Shown here piece by piece: positions 26,440 to 37,100 of a DNA stretch of 64,000 bases (position 1 is the stretch's first letter; every line of letters begins with the position of its first letter). Below the pieces are notes generated by a model, which had not been told where the DNA came from, did no database searches, and saw nothing but the letters and a program-made list of their open reading frames with translations. The position numbers were made by a program, and so were the translations under genes. Source of the DNA: a bacterium (GTDB lineage Bacteria > Auribacterota > UBA6266). The DNA is taken from the NCBI GenBank assembly GCA_023228325.1, contig JALOBK010000001.1, forward strand, positions 372,001 through 436,000, written 5' to 3'.

Positions 26440-27469
26440 TGTTCATGCTCACTAATTAGGTAACTCTTTTGGTAACATATTATAGCCGAAGGAGGCCTGA
26501 AAATGAAGTATCAAGATATAGTGGTAGTAAAACGATGGATACCGATATTAAAAGAATATGAAATAACAAAGTCAAAAGTAACTCCCCGCCGGTTTAAATT
26601 TGTCAAAGATCTCTGTGAAGCCCATCATATATCAAAGAAAGAGATAACCCGATATTACCACAAATGGATAGAGGGCGGCAAAACGGATGAAGCTCTGCTG
26701 CCTGAAAAGCGAGGGCCCAAACCCGGGACAAGACGCACACCGAAGGACATAGAACGTAATATTGTAAAAGCATACAGAAGGTTCGGTTCCAACAGATACG
26801 AGCTTGTATTGCTGTTTAAACCCTACTATCTGGATAAGACACCGTCTCCGGCTACAATGGACAGAATCAAAGCCAGATATCCTTTAAATGAGAGCCAAAA
26901 GAAAATAATTAAGCGGTACGAGAAGAAGGCGCCCGGAGAGTTGGCTCATATAGACCTGTCCAAGATACCGAAAGATATGCGCTGTTCATTTAAGATCAAG
27001 GAAATTTATATAGCGGCTCTATGTGATGACTGTACCAGGCTTACTTATGCTGAGATACTAAAAGACAAGAAAGCCTCAACCCTGACATATTTCATGGCTC
27101 GTTCTTTATCCTGGTTTAAACAAATATATAATTTTGAATATGAAGCTGTGATGTCTGATAACGGGCCGGAGTTTAAAGGATCAATCCAAAGAGAACATCC
27201 GTTTGAAACAATGTGCGGTGAACTGGGTATAAAACATATATATACACAGCCTTATAGGCCGCAGACTAACGGTAAAATAGAAGCCTTCTGGAGAATAATC
27301 AAAAAAGAGTTCTTTGCTCCTAACTCTTTTACTTCAAAAGAAGACCTTATCCTTAATCTGGGTAATTTCCTGTTTGAGTTTAACCATCTAAGAAGACATG
27401 GAGGATTGAATTATATCTCTCCTTTTGATAAACTTCAAAAGGTTACCGAATTACTGAGCTAGTACAACA
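26440..27469 (+). mobile_element. IS481-family insertion sequence
   Basis: About 1.03 kb with imperfect terminal inverted repeats: the left end TGTTC..GCTCACTAATTAGGTAAC (26440-26468) matches the reverse complement of the right end TGTTGTACTAGCTCAGTAATT.GGTAAC (27442-27469). A single transposase gene fills it. No clear target-site duplication could be read, so the ends are good to a few bases. Confidence 0.8.
26503..27462 (+). CDS. IS481-family DDE transposase
   Basis: A 319-residue protein with an N-terminal helix-turn-helix region (FVKDLCEAHHISKKEITRYYHKW) and an integrase-core domain: first Asp in LAHIDLSK, second Asp in VMSDNGPEFKG, and the final Glu in RPQTNGKIEAFWRIIKKE. Apparently intact. 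GGAGG upstream supports the ATG. The stop lies inside the right terminal repeat. Confidence 0.93.
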   Translation: MKYQDIVVVKRWIPILKEYEITKSKVTPRRFKFVKDLCEAHHISKKEITRYYHKWIEGGKTDEALLPEKRGPKPGTRRTPKDIERNIVKAYRRFGSNRYELVLLFKPYYLDKTPSPATMDRIKARYPLNESQKKIIKRYEKKAPGELAHIDLSKIPKDMRCSFKIKEIYIAALCDDCTRLTYAEILKDKKASTLTYFMARSLSWFKQIYNFEYEAVMSDNGPEFKGSIQREHPFETMCGELGIKHIYTQPYRPQTNGKIEAFWRIIKKEFFAPNSFTSKEDLILNLGNFLFEFNHLRRHGGLNYISPFDKLQKVTELLS

Positions 27470-27473
27470 GGAC

Positions 27474-27884
27474 TCATTTCTTCTTGATATAAGATTCAAT
27501 CTCAGTTATTTTGGCCAGAATTTTCTTGATATCGCCGCAAATCAGGTTCACGCCGCCGGTTATAAACACACCGGCAACACCAAGGCATATCATAAGCAGG
27601 AACAAAGGAATTATATAGGCTAAAAATTGAGGGGGTATAAGCATTTTGACATTTTCCGCGCTTGAAGTAATGGTTTCTATGCTCATGTCCATCTTTTCGC
27701 GGAAAAGTCCTATTTTTGAAGGGTTATTGAACAAAACAAAGGTATTTACAAATACCCATAAGCCGATTAGAATACCCAAGGATATAAGAGTAAATCCAAT
27801 ATAGCCCCTGACTCCTGTTTCCTGCTTAACAGCCGGGCCCTTCGGTTGTCCGGTAAGATCCGAAGGATAAAAATTCTCTTTCAT
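27474..27884 (-). CDS. Small two-TM membrane protein, unknown function
   Basis: A 136-residue protein with membrane segments at about 28-50 and 86-112 and a short charged C-terminus (KKILAKITEIESYIKKK). Proline/lysine-rich N-terminus. I do not recognise the family. The end of the gene is only about 5 bases from the IS right end, so the insertion spared it narrowly, or the last codons were reshaped by it. Divergent from the C39-like gene across a 195-base spacer. Confidence 0.6.
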   Translation of the reverse strand: MKENFYPSDLTGQPKGPAVKQETGVRGYIGFTLISLGILIGLWVFVNTFVLFNNPSKIGLFREKMDMSIETITSSAENVKMLIPPQFLAYIIPLFLLMICLGVAGVFITGGVNLICGDIKKILAKITEIESYIKKK

Positions 27885-28037
27885 AATCGCTTCCTCCTGA
27901 ATTCCGGCAATTCTATACCCGATTTGCCCTTAATAACAATATTTTTTAAAAAAATTATACCGAAAAATACAGTAAAATAGTCTTAACTTACTGCAAGTAA
28001 AAGAATTACAACAATTTTTGTACATCTTAATCTTTAC

Positions 28038-28065
28038 TTGACAATTTCCCAGATTTTAATAGAAT
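28038..28065 (+). promoter_or_regulatory. Promoter for the C39-like gene
   Basis: TTGACA (28038-28043), 16 bases, TAGAAT (28060-28065). An in-frame TTG used as a start at 28038 is in fact this -35 hexamer. Confidence 0.8.
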
Positions 28066-28079
28066 TCTCTTTTTACAGT

Positions 28080-28610
28080 ATGGAGGAATCAAGCGGTAAA
28101 ATGGTGCTTCACACTTGGCATAAGAAAGACAAAAACCACGCTATAAAAGTTCCCCAGTATAGGCAGCGGACTAATTATGATTGCGGACCCACTTCCTTAA
28201 AAATGGTTCTTGCCCATTACGGAAAAGTAATTTCCGTAAAAAAGCTGAGAAATTTATGCAAAACATCTCCCGAAAACGGAACCGGTCCCACAGGTTTAAA
28301 AAGAGCGGCCAGAAGACTCGGTTTTTCAGTGTGGGATAAAAATAACGCTTCAATAAAAGACCTTAAAAAATATACTCTTCTTCATCCTGTGATAGTTCAT
28401 TATGTGGCCTGGGGGGGTGGACATTATTCAGTTGTCATAGGCGTCAGTAAAGACCGGGTGCTTATAGCTGACCCATCCAAACACGGGATAATACGCACTG
28501 TCAATAAGTCGCGATTTCTGAAGTACTGGGTCGATGAAAATATAAATGACAAGCCGCCGCACAGAAGATGGCTGCTTGTGGTAAAGCCGAAGAAAAAGAT
28601 TGCCGCCTAA
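28080..28610 (+). CDS. C39-like cysteine peptidase domain protein
   Basis: About 176 residues, cytoplasmic by sequence (no signal). Papain-like C39 fold: YDCGPTSLKMVLAHYG with the catalytic Cys, GGGHYSVVIG with the His, and IADPSKHG with the Asp; the RQRTNYDCG context keeps the oxyanion Gln. Family members trim leader peptides of bacteriocins or other double-glycine substrates when fused to ABC transporters; here the domain stands alone. The start is ATG 28080 (leader of few bases) or ATG 28101, 14 bases after GGAGG. Its stop overlaps the convergent zinc-ribbon gene by four bases. Confidence 0.8.
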   Translation: MEESSGKMVLHTWHKKDKNHAIKVPQYRQRTNYDCGPTSLKMVLAHYGKVISVKKLRNLCKTSPENGTGPTGLKRAARRLGFSVWDKNNASIKDLKKYTLLHPVIVHYVAWGGGHYSVVIGVSKDRVLIADPSKHGIIRTVNKSRFLKYWVDENINDKPPHRRWLLVVKPKKKIAA

Positions 28611-28948
28611 GGCCGTTTTGAATTCTCAATACCGTTTATCAGATTCTCAGAAAATTTTGAAAGCGCGATGCCCGAGAAAAACCCGGCGAAAGACAAACCG
28701 AATACTGTAAGGAAGGAAATAAAATAACCGTCAACAGTCCCCTTGTAAATGAACAGGAACCCTACTATAAACCCCAGTATAGACCCGGCAAAAACAAACG
28801 GCATCTTCAGTTTTCCGGTAAAATCCCTCGGCACATAAATTTTCTGATGGCAGGCATTGCACATTATAAGCCGCCCGCCCGAACCCGGGGGCAGATGAAG
28901 AGTCCTTTTGCATCTTGAACATATTATGGTATCTTGACTGTCTGGCAT
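28607..28948 (-). CDS. Zinc-ribbon membrane protein, unknown function
   Basis: A 113-residue protein with an N-terminal zinc ribbon (CSRC...CNAC, residues about 10-34) and two membrane segments (about 49-69 and 74-98). Such proteins are common in PVC-type genomes without known role. Convergent with the C39-like gene (4-base overlap of stops). Confidence 0.65.
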   Translation of the reverse strand: MPDSQDTIICSRCKRTLHLPPGSGGRLIMCNACHQKIYVPRDFTGKLKMPFVFAGSILGFIVGFLFIYKGTVDGYFISFLTVFGLSFAGFFSGIALSKFSENLINGIENSKRP

Positions 28949-29058
28949 ATGTTTTATTATATTTTAAAACTGATTTAAGATAAAGCACTAACAGCTCAAT
29001 CTTACATTATGATAATTTTTAATGCAAACTTTACTTATTCAAGTGGTAAAATAATAAT

Positions 29059-30003
29059 ATGAAAAAACATAAAAAATCCATTGAGCAAATCATCGCGTCG
29101 GCGCCGTCTGCACAACAAGCCGGACACAAAACGGAATCTATAATCGTGAAAAAAGATAAAGAACTCATAGATTTCAGCAGGCTGATAAAAAATTTAAACA
29201 CAAAAAGCATATCTTATGCCGGAATAAAACCTATCCCGATAAATAAGATCATAGGCAGTGTGGGCAGATATACGGATTTCAACAGCAAATTTTTTGTCGC
29301 GAAAGAAGTCAAAAGCGCAAAATACCTGAGCGTCTTTTCCGCTTTCAAAAACGGAAAATCACTTCCTCCCATAAAAGTTTATCAGGTTCTTGATAATTAC
29401 TTCGTAATTGACGGGCACCACCGCGTTACAATCGCAAAAAATGAACTGCAGGCCGAATTCATAGACGCGGAAGTGACAAAGGTCAATTTTGACGTGGAAT
29501 TAAACCCAAAAAAGAAGTATTCATATAATACCGAAACGGCAAAAAAATTCCTTATCCTACTGGAAGAAAAAACTTTCGAGGAAAAAACACGTCTTAAAAA
29601 CTCTATTTTAAAATATCCCATAAAAGTGACCGACCTCACCAGTTTTGCAAAACTTTATGAGGAAATACTGTCCTTCAGGGAATACCACAACAGCGCGCAG
29701 TTCCAGGATAAAGATATGATATATGCTTCCTATGAATGGTACGAAAAGATATTTGTTCCGGCGATTCAGGTGATTTTCAAGGACAAACTCCTCAAGGATT
29801 TCCCCAACAGGACATACACTGATTTGTATGTCTGGTTTATGCTCCATAAATATTACCTGTCTCAGCAGGCGGGGCACGATGTCGGGTTCGACTTTTCAAA
29901 ACAGGACTTTCTCAAAAAATTCAAGCCGGAAAAAATTACGGATATAATACCGACGATATTCAGGGATTTCTTTAAATCATTGGCCAAAACGGTAAAAAAA
30001 TGA
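29059..30003 (+). CDS. ParB/sulfiredoxin-like domain protein
   Basis: A 314-residue protein. Residues about 57-140 form a ParB/Srx-like nuclease-fold domain: PIPINKIIGSVGRY, a GKSLPPIKVYQV strand and the conserved VIDGHHRVTIAK. The C-terminal half (about 170-314) is helical and unassigned. It lacks the ParB helix-turn-helix and CTPase patches, so a chromosome partition role is unlikely. The next gene, a metallophosphoesterase, overlaps by ATGA; the two products probably work together. The ATG at 29059 follows an AAGTGG-like weak ribosome binding site. Confidence 0.75.
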   Translation: MKKHKKSIEQIIASAPSAQQAGHKTESIIVKKDKELIDFSRLIKNLNTKSISYAGIKPIPINKIIGSVGRYTDFNSKFFVAKEVKSAKYLSVFSAFKNGKSLPPIKVYQVLDNYFVIDGHHRVTIAKNELQAEFIDAEVTKVNFDVELNPKKKYSYNTETAKKFLILLEEKTFEEKTRLKNSILKYPIKVTDLTSFAKLYEEILSFREYHNSAQFQDKDMIYASYEWYEKIFVPAIQVIFKDKLLKDFPNRTYTDLYVWFMLHKYYLSQQAGHDVGFDFSKQDFLKKFKPEKITDIIPTIFRDFFKSLAKTVKK

Positions 30004-30734
30004 GCATGAAAAATATCAATATTCTCGCTGTTTCAGATATAGAAAGCTCAACATTGCAGGCGCTTTTGCCGAAAATGTCCGCAATCCGCGGCAAAATCGA
30101 TCTATTAATATCGTGCGGGGACCTGCGGCATGACTACCTGAGTTTTATCGCTGACGCTCTAAATATCGAACTTCTTTATGTATTCGGGAACCATGACTTA
30201 TACCAGAAAAAATCTGCGGCGCAATATAAAGTCGATTCATACGGCATACCTGTTTTTTTCCCGAAAAAGGGATTCCCCGGAACGAACCTCAACGGTAAGC
30301 TGATCCAGTGCGGCAAATGCATAATAACGGGATTTGAAGGCTCAAGATGGTACAACGGACAAGGCATACAATATCATGAAAAAGAAATGCTCTCATCCGT
30401 CAGAAAAACCATAAAAAAGATACGCCTCCGGAAAATCATAGGGAAAATAGCGCGCCAGAAAAAAATGCCTTTTTTTGTTGTTTCGCACGCTCCGGTCCAG
30501 GGAATTCATGATCTCGATGACCAATGCCACAGGGGATTTTCCTGTTTCAAAAAATTCATCGATAAAATACAGCCCGTCCTGTGGCTGCACGGGCATATAC
30601 ATCAACCAAGCCTGATAAAAAACCAGATTTCCGTATATAAACAGACCACAGTCATCAATGTGTGCGAATACAGGTTTATCAGCGTAAGCGAGACAGGAAA
30701 AATCAGGGTTTCACATCAATTTCAGAAAATATAA
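30000..30734 (+). CDS. Calcineurin-like metallophosphoesterase
   Basis: A 244-residue phosphoesterase. Motifs in order: VSDIES, SCGDLRHDY, VFGNHDLY, FFVVSHAPVQG and WLHGHIHQ, the usual dinuclear metal set. The first motif is DxE instead of DxH, a change that may tune metal choice. Substrate unknown: nucleotides, phosphodiesters and nucleic acids are all possible. Translationally coupled to the ParB-like gene. Confidence 0.85.
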   Translation: MSMKNINILAVSDIESSTLQALLPKMSAIRGKIDLLISCGDLRHDYLSFIADALNIELLYVFGNHDLYQKKSAAQYKVDSYGIPVFFPKKGFPGTNLNGKLIQCGKCIITGFEGSRWYNGQGIQYHEKEMLSSVRKTIKKIRLRKIIGKIARQKKMPFFVVSHAPVQGIHDLDDQCHRGFSCFKKFIDKIQPVLWLHGHIHQPSLIKNQISVYKQTTVINVCEYRFISVSETGKIRVSHQFQKI

Positions 30735-30737
30735 GTC

Positions 30738-32333
30738 TTATTCCATAAATACCGTGGTCATATCCCCCGCGCGTTTCCTGAAACTGCCTTTTGAAAAATC
30801 TGTTCCTGCGGCAAGGTTTATCCAGCCTTTCTGGTCCGGCGTATTTATCTCTATGGTCACAACGCCTTTTTTATCGGTTTTTCTGGTCCATATCCTTTCC
30901 ATCCAGTTTACGGGATAAAATAAAGAGATATTCACGTCTTTATCGGCAACCGGGTTATTCAGTGCATCAGTAACCATGACGGTAAGAACAATTTTATCCC
31001 CGGGATGAACAGTTTTTTTATCGGTATGAACATTGACTTTCAACGGGATCTCGGGCAACCCGGATTTTTTTATCCACACCGTCGCCTGCCGTTTATATTC
31101 TTTATCCCCGTATGCGGTAATATTAACCGCAACAATTTCGTCTTTTATCCCCGAAGTTTTGAAATCCCCCGAAAACCAGCGCTTGCCGGTTTTTACCAAT
31201 TCCAATGTTTCCCCGCAACATTCCGCAGTAACTTTACCGATATTTTCCGTAACGAAAACATCCACCGGTATAATTTTTGCGGCAATGTCCATATCACGGG
31301 GAGAAATCAACAAAACCTGGTTATATTCCTTCAAAGCATAATACGCCGGCCGCGGTTGAGCATGAGACCCTTCCGATTCAGGGCTTAAAACCGCTATTCC
31401 CAGCCATTCTTCCGGATGTTCATCCTGTATTTCCGGGTTTCCGGTAACCCACCACTGGTCGAGGAAATGGAGAACGCTGACCCCATGCGCGCCTGAGGAT
31501 ATCAAATCGTCATAAAGCTCTATAACCCCTTCCGCCTGCGCCTGTTCATCATTTCCCCCGTAGGTATATTTAAGATATTTGGCGCCGCCGTAAATCTTTG
31601 GCCCCAGTATAATACCGAATTCGGTATTGATAAAAGGTCTTCCCTCAGCTACAACTTTCGCAAGATATTCATTATAACAGCGATATCCCATGCTGAAATT
31701 ATTTGTTACGGGAGAATGATAATACGTGTTGACACACAGCACATCCCAAAGCGAATTATCAAGGAATATTATAGGATTCCAGTAAGTTAAAGCCAGGGGT
31801 TTCGACGGATCAACAGACCTTACGGCATCTCTTATTCTCGCATAAGATTCGAGTAACCGCCGCCTGTCTTTATCCCGGACAAGAGTTATTTTAGGTTCAT
31901 TGGCGATTACAAGATACATCAAAATATTAGAACAATTTTTAACTTGTTCGGTTTCTTCCTTAATCCGGCTTATTATCTCTTCAAGTTCTTCTTCCCCGCC
32001 GAGCAATTTATCCTGGTCAAACCAGAAACCGAACATAACCATAAGCCCGTATTTTGCGTATAAATCCAGTTCCTCCTTTGACCTGGCATCCCATGTCCTT
32101 ATCGTGTTAAAACCCGCTTCTTTGATGAGTTTTACATCTTCTTCAAGAAGATCCGTGTTCTGCCCGTGAGCATAAGGCGCGGGAACCTCCCCCTGCCTGT
32201 AGCCGGCATAACCTATGGCTTTAACAAAATATTTCTCCCCGTCTACATATATCCAGTTTCCCCTGATATCCACATCCGAAGAAAAAACATTCAAAGCAGG
32301 CAGAAAAACTAACAAAAATATCAGTTTTTTCAT
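30738..32333 (-). CDS. Secreted GH5/GH2-like TIM-barrel glycosidase with Ig-like tail
   Basis: A 531-residue exported protein (signal peptide 1-18). The TIM barrel spans about 25-330, with a probable acid Glu in VIANEPK (near 145) and nucleophile in NTEFGI (near 237), as in clan GH-A enzymes. Two Ig-like parts follow (about 345-420 and 430-525; the last, PVADKDVNISLFYP...KGVVTIEINTP, resembles Big_1). Likely beta-glycan or glucan transfer/hydrolysis outside the cell. It begins two bases after pyk, so it may be read through from that gene. Confidence 0.8.
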   Translation of the reverse strand: MKKLIFLLVFLPALNVFSSDVDIRGNWIYVDGEKYFVKAIGYAGYRQGEVPAPYAHGQNTDLLEEDVKLIKEAGFNTIRTWDARSKEELDLYAKYGLMVMFGFWFDQDKLLGGEEELEEIISRIKEETEQVKNCSNILMYLVIANEPKITLVRDKDRRRLLESYARIRDAVRSVDPSKPLALTYWNPIIFLDNSLWDVLCVNTYYHSPVTNNFSMGYRCYNEYLAKVVAEGRPFINTEFGIILGPKIYGGAKYLKYTYGGNDEQAQAEGVIELYDDLISSGAHGVSVLHFLDQWWVTGNPEIQDEHPEEWLGIAVLSPESEGSHAQPRPAYYALKEYNQVLLISPRDMDIAAKIIPVDVFVTENIGKVTAECCGETLELVKTGKRWFSGDFKTSGIKDEIVAVNITAYGDKEYKRQATVWIKKSGLPEIPLKVNVHTDKKTVHPGDKIVLTVMVTDALNNPVADKDVNISLFYPVNWMERIWTRKTDKKGVVTIEINTPDQKGWINLAAGTDFSKGSFRKRAGDMTTVFME

Positions 32334-32335
32334 AT

Positions 32336-33748
32336 TCAGACCCGTACTATTTTAAGAGTGTTAGCCGAAAAATCGTCGGTGGTTTCCCCTGTTATTATGA
32401 CAAGCACCTGCCCTTTTCTTATTATTCTCTTTGCAAGAAGGATCTTCTTCCCCTCTTTTATTATCTCGCGGTAACTTTTGCAATCTCTGATTTTAAAAGG
32501 AAATATTCCTTTCAACAGGCACATCCTGTTCACCGTTTTTTGGGAAGAAGAAAAGGCAATCACATTTGTCGGCGGTTTTCTCTTGGATACGTTCAGCGCC
32601 GTTTTTCCGGTCTGAGTATATACTATTATCCAGTCCGCCGCAGCCTCATTTGCGGCTTCACACGCCGCATGCACCACAGAAAACGAAAAATCATCTATAT
32701 TATGGTCGATTTCATTTACTATACCGGGTTCGTAAACGCTGTTTTCCGCTTTTCTTACGATTCTGTTCATCAACCCTACCGCTTTGATAGGATATTTGCC
32801 GACCGAAGTCTCGCCTGAAAGCATTACCGCATCCGTGCCGTCGAATACCGCGTTCTCTATATCGCTTACTTCCGCTCTGGTGGGAACAGGCCTTTCAATC
32901 ATGGATTCCATCATCTGTGTCGCCGTTATAACCGGGATCCGCCCCATATTGGCAAGGCTTATTATCTTTTTCTGGACAGGAGGCACATCTTCAATCGGAA
33001 TCTCGACTCCCAAATCACCTCTCGCTACCATAATCCCGTCTGACAGCCTTATAATTTCTTCAATGTTAGAAAGCGCTTCCGGTTTTTCTATCTTGGCAAT
33101 AACCGGCATGGAAACTTTATGGGCCGCCATAAATCTTTTTATTTTTGTGACATCGTCAGGCGACCTGACAAATGAATATCCTATATAATCTATTCCAAGC
33201 TTTGACGCCGTCAGTAAATCCTTTTTATCCTTAGAAGTAAGCGAAGGCGAGCTTATTTTCGCTCCGGGCAGGTTAATGCCTTTATGGTTTTTTATTTCAC
33301 CGCCGTTTAACACCCTGCATTTTACTTCTTTGCCGGTTTTGCCGATTGCCTTTAGTTTAATAAGGCCGTCATTTATCAGAATGCTGCTGTTTACGGCTAC
33401 ATCTTTTGCAAATAAAGGATATATGGTAGGTATAATGCCTTTCCTGCCTTTAACTTTTTTTGCGGTGATAGTGACTATATCCCCTTTTTTCACGCTTATT
33501 GAACCGGCCTCGAAAATACCCACCCTTATCTTGGGGCCCTGGAGGTCGGCAAGTATCCCGACGGGTTCTCCGAGAGCATCGGAGGCTTTTCTTATATTAT
33601 AAACAAGATCCCCCGCAAATCCGGCATCCGCATGGGAAAAATTTATCCTGAAAAGGTCAACACCCGCTTTTATCATCTTTTTTATTGTCGTTATTGAAGA
33701 ACAGGCAGGCCCTAAAGTCGCTATTATTTTCGTTTTGACAGGTCTCAC
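32336..33748 (-). CDS. pyk: Pyruvate kinase
   Basis: Phosphoenolpyruvate plus ADP to pyruvate plus ATP. A 470-residue enzyme with TKIIATLGPAC, the RINFSHAD strand, LADLQGPKIRVG, the IAKIEKPEAL signature, ARGDLGVEIP, and VFDGTDAVMLSGETSVGKYP; the C-terminal allosteric-type domain is present, without the extra PEP-utiliser domain. The GH gene follows two bases later on the same strand. Confidence 0.97.
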   Translation of the reverse strand: MRPVKTKIIATLGPACSSITTIKKMIKAGVDLFRINFSHADAGFAGDLVYNIRKASDALGEPVGILADLQGPKIRVGIFEAGSISVKKGDIVTITAKKVKGRKGIIPTIYPLFAKDVAVNSSILINDGLIKLKAIGKTGKEVKCRVLNGGEIKNHKGINLPGAKISSPSLTSKDKKDLLTASKLGIDYIGYSFVRSPDDVTKIKRFMAAHKVSMPVIAKIEKPEALSNIEEIIRLSDGIMVARGDLGVEIPIEDVPPVQKKIISLANMGRIPVITATQMMESMIERPVPTRAEVSDIENAVFDGTDAVMLSGETSVGKYPIKAVGLMNRIVRKAENSVYEPGIVNEIDHNIDDFSFSVVHAACEAANEAAADWIIVYTQTGKTALNVSKRKPPTNVIAFSSSQKTVNRMCLLKGIFPFKIRDCKSYREIIKEGKKILLAKRIIRKGQVLVIITGETTDDFSANTLKIVRV

Positions 33749-33860
33749 AACAAACTCCTAAGTATGCATTCAGAAGGAATGTATTTTTATTTAAATAAGG
33801 CTATAACTTTAAGATTACAATCTTGGCGAAGAAAAATCAAAGGAAAGATTACACAGGTTT

Positions 33861-34166
33861 TTATGTCATTGACTCAAGGGACCACACAAAAGCCTTAATC
33901 CCCTCTTCGCTGTGTTTTTTTCTTAAGCCTTCCACACAGCCTATGATGCTCTCCGCAGCCTCCCGGGGGCATGCGACATATATTATATTATTTTTTCCGG
34001 GCCAGATATCATTCCCGTGCTTTGGACCGGATAATTCGCCTTTGCCGAACGCGCCTTCTATCTTTGTATAATACAGCATCCGGCATTCCTTAAGAATTTC
34101 CATTATCTCCATATCCATCGCTTCATAATAAACTATCATAACCATCTGCAAATTATTCTCAGGCAT
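33861..34166 (-). CDS. PG0541-like P-II-fold protein linked to RND transporter
   Basis: About 101 residues, resembling the PG0541 family of transporter-associated proteins (MVMIVYYEAMDMEIMEILKE, a central GxGELSGPKHGNDIWPGKNN stretch, then KAFVWSLE). These are small ferredoxin-fold, P-II-like proteins found beside RND efflux genes. I chose the ATG at 34166, which has GAGG 6 bases upstream and overlaps the RND stop by 8 bases; a longer start at 34181 lacks a good ribosome binding site. It is last in the efflux operon. Confidence 0.72.
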   Translation of the reverse strand: MPENNLQMVMIVYYEAMDMEIMEILKECRMLYYTKIEGAFGKGELSGPKHGNDIWPGKNNIIYVACPREAAESIIGCVEGLRKKHSEEGIKAFVWSLESMT

Positions 34167-37100
34167 TTTTGACCTCAACATTGTTTTTCTTCTTCCTCAT
34201 TTCGAACAAACCATAAATGGTGGGGACAAACAGTAATGTCACGAAGGAAGAAACGCTTAATCCGCCTATCATAGTTATACCCAGGGGCCGCCACATTTCC
34301 GCTCCCTCCCCTTTGAAAAACGCCATCGGCACCATCGCTATCATCGTAGTGAATGTTGTCATTAACACGGGGCGCAGCCTGTCACTGCAGCCGTTGACAA
34401 TCGCATCCCTCACGGAGTTGCCCCTGGACCTTAATATATTTATATAACTTATAAGCACAATCGCATTATTTACAACTATACCCATAAGCATTACAACTCC
34501 CAGGAATGAAATAATACTCAAAGTTGTGCCTGTCAAAACAAACGCAATAATTACACCCGTAAAAGTAAACGGTATCGCGAACATCACTATAAACGGGTCA
34601 AAGAATGACTCGAATTGAGCGGCCATCACCATATATACAAGAACAATCCCTAATATAAGCAATACAAAGAGGTCCTGAAAAGCTTCTTTCTGCTCTTCCG
34701 CCTCTCCCCCGAAATTTATTGAAACACCTTCCGGTATAGCGACCTTGCTTATTTCATTCTTGATATCGTCAACCACTTCACCCATAGAGCGCTTGTATGT
34801 ATTGCACTCCACGGTTAAAACCCTCTCCCTGTTTTTCCTCTCGATTTCAAGGGGCCCGTATGTTTCCCTGGCCTGCGCGACATTATTAAGCCTTATTTTT
34901 TGCCCTGTATACTGGGATACAATCACAAGGTTATTGATATCCTCTATGCTTTGCCTGTACGGTTCCTCAAGCCTTACCCTTATATCATAAGTGTCGCCTT
35001 CTTCCCTGTATTTGGAAACAATACTTCCCTCGATATATGTTTTCAGTGTTTCTCCTATCGCAGCGGCATTCAGTCCCAGGACTGCGGCTTTTTCCCTGTC
35101 TATCTCAATATCTATTTCAGGCCGGTTAAGTTCCCTCGAAATGCTTATATCAACAGCGCCGTCTACCTCTCTCATAACATTAGCTATTTGTTCCGCTACC
35201 ATTCCTGTCTTTTCAAAAGAATCACCGAGAACTTCCACCTGTACACTTTTCCCCCCTCCTCCTGTAACCATTTTAGTCATCGGGTTGCCCAGTTCGAGGT
35301 TAAGTTTTATAATACCACCTATTTTTTCCACCTGTTCTCTCACAACCTGACCCATTTCCCAGATACTTCTTTTCCTTTCAATAACCTTTACTGTCTTTAC
35401 GCCGGCTTCACATATATGTGTCCCTGTAGTTCTGCCAAAAGCCGCCGCAATACCCGGAAGAGTACCTGATCTGGCAAACATAAATTCTTTCTCGGGAATA
35501 AATTTATCCATTATATTTTCTACCCGGGATGCTACTTTGTCTGTTTCACCAACCTTCGTGCCCACAGGAAGTTCTACAGTCACTCTCAAATCTCCCGAAT
35601 CCTCCTCCGGAATAAACTCCGAACCTATATAACCGCTTAATGTCAGAGTTGAAACAAATACCAGGAAAAAAACAAACAGCACCAGTATCCGGTGGTTTAA
35701 CGAAAAACTCAGGGCTTTTCCATAAATTGTTTCCGCGGAATCAAACAATTTTCCGGAAAGATAATAGATCGGCGACAGGATATTTTTTTTAGCGGGTTCA
35801 CTCTCTTTTGCCGCAAATGTCCGCCTGAACCATTTTGAACAGAGCATAGGAGTAAAAGTCGAACATGTAAATAAAGACCCGATAAGAGTTATTATGACTA
35901 TAGCCGCAAGTTCCCCGAACATAATGCCTACTACACCGCTTGCAAAGAGGAGAGGGCCGAAGACCACAACTGTCGTAAGGGTCGATGCCGCAATCGAAGT
36001 AAATATTTCCATTGTCCCGTATACAGAAGCTTCCTTTGGCCTCTCCCCTCTGTCAATATGGCGGGTAATATTATCCACAACAACTATTGCCCCGTCTACA
36101 ACCATACCAAGCGCGATAACAAGCGACGATAAGCTTATGACATTTAATGTCTTGCCGCTGATAAAAAGATAAATAAACGCCATTAAAAGAGAGAAAGGTA
36201 TAGTCAGGGCAATAATAAAACTTGATTTAAAGCTCCTTAAAAAAAACCAGACTACAAGTATAACCAGCAGGATTCCATAACCCAGATTAGACTTTAATGT
36301 ATTAATTGAAGATATAATATCTTCTGAAGTGTCAAATATAATCTTAAAATCCACGTCGGGCGGAAAATCATCGACCAGTTCCCTAAGTTTGCTCTTGACC
36401 CTCTCAGCAACCTGAACAGTGTTCGTGCCGACCTGTTTCTGGACCATAAGTATCAGGCCCTGGCTCCTATTGATTCTGACAATCATATCCATATCCATAT
36501 AACCGTCTTCTATACGGGCGATATCCCGCAGGTAAACAAACCTCCCATTTTTTTCTCCCAATATAATACGGTCTATTTCATTGGGGTTCTTAAACTCGCC
36601 CGGCACTCTCACCAGATAATCAGTCAAACCTGTTTCGAGATTCCCCACGGGCTGGGTAATGTTTTCCGCTTTTAGAATGTTACCTATATCGGAAATTGAA
36701 AAATCATAAGCTTCGAGCTTCTTTTTATCTACCCATATATTGATCTGTCTCTGGTAGCCGCCGTAAATCTGCACCGTTCCCACGCCGGGAAGCTGCTTAA
36801 GCTGGTCGACTATCCTATTGTCAACCATGTCGTAAAGGTCGAGGTAAGTTTCTTTTGCCTGAATCCCGATTTGAAGAATCGGCATATTAGCCGTGTTAAA
36901 CTTAAATATAAAAGGGTTCTCCATTTCATCCGGAATATCAGGAAGGTATTGTTTCGCCAGTTCTATCCTGTCGCGGATATCGTTGCTTGCTTCGTTAAGA
37001 TCCGTTCCCCAATTAAATTTTAACTGTAAGACTCCTACCCCTTCCATACATGTAGCCGTTATTTTATCGAGCTCAGGGGTTGTGCCAAGCTGATTCTCAA

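Noticed and set aside
28038..28079. TTG at 28038 as the start of the C39-like gene
   Set aside because: That TTG is the first three bases of the promoter -35 TTGACA.
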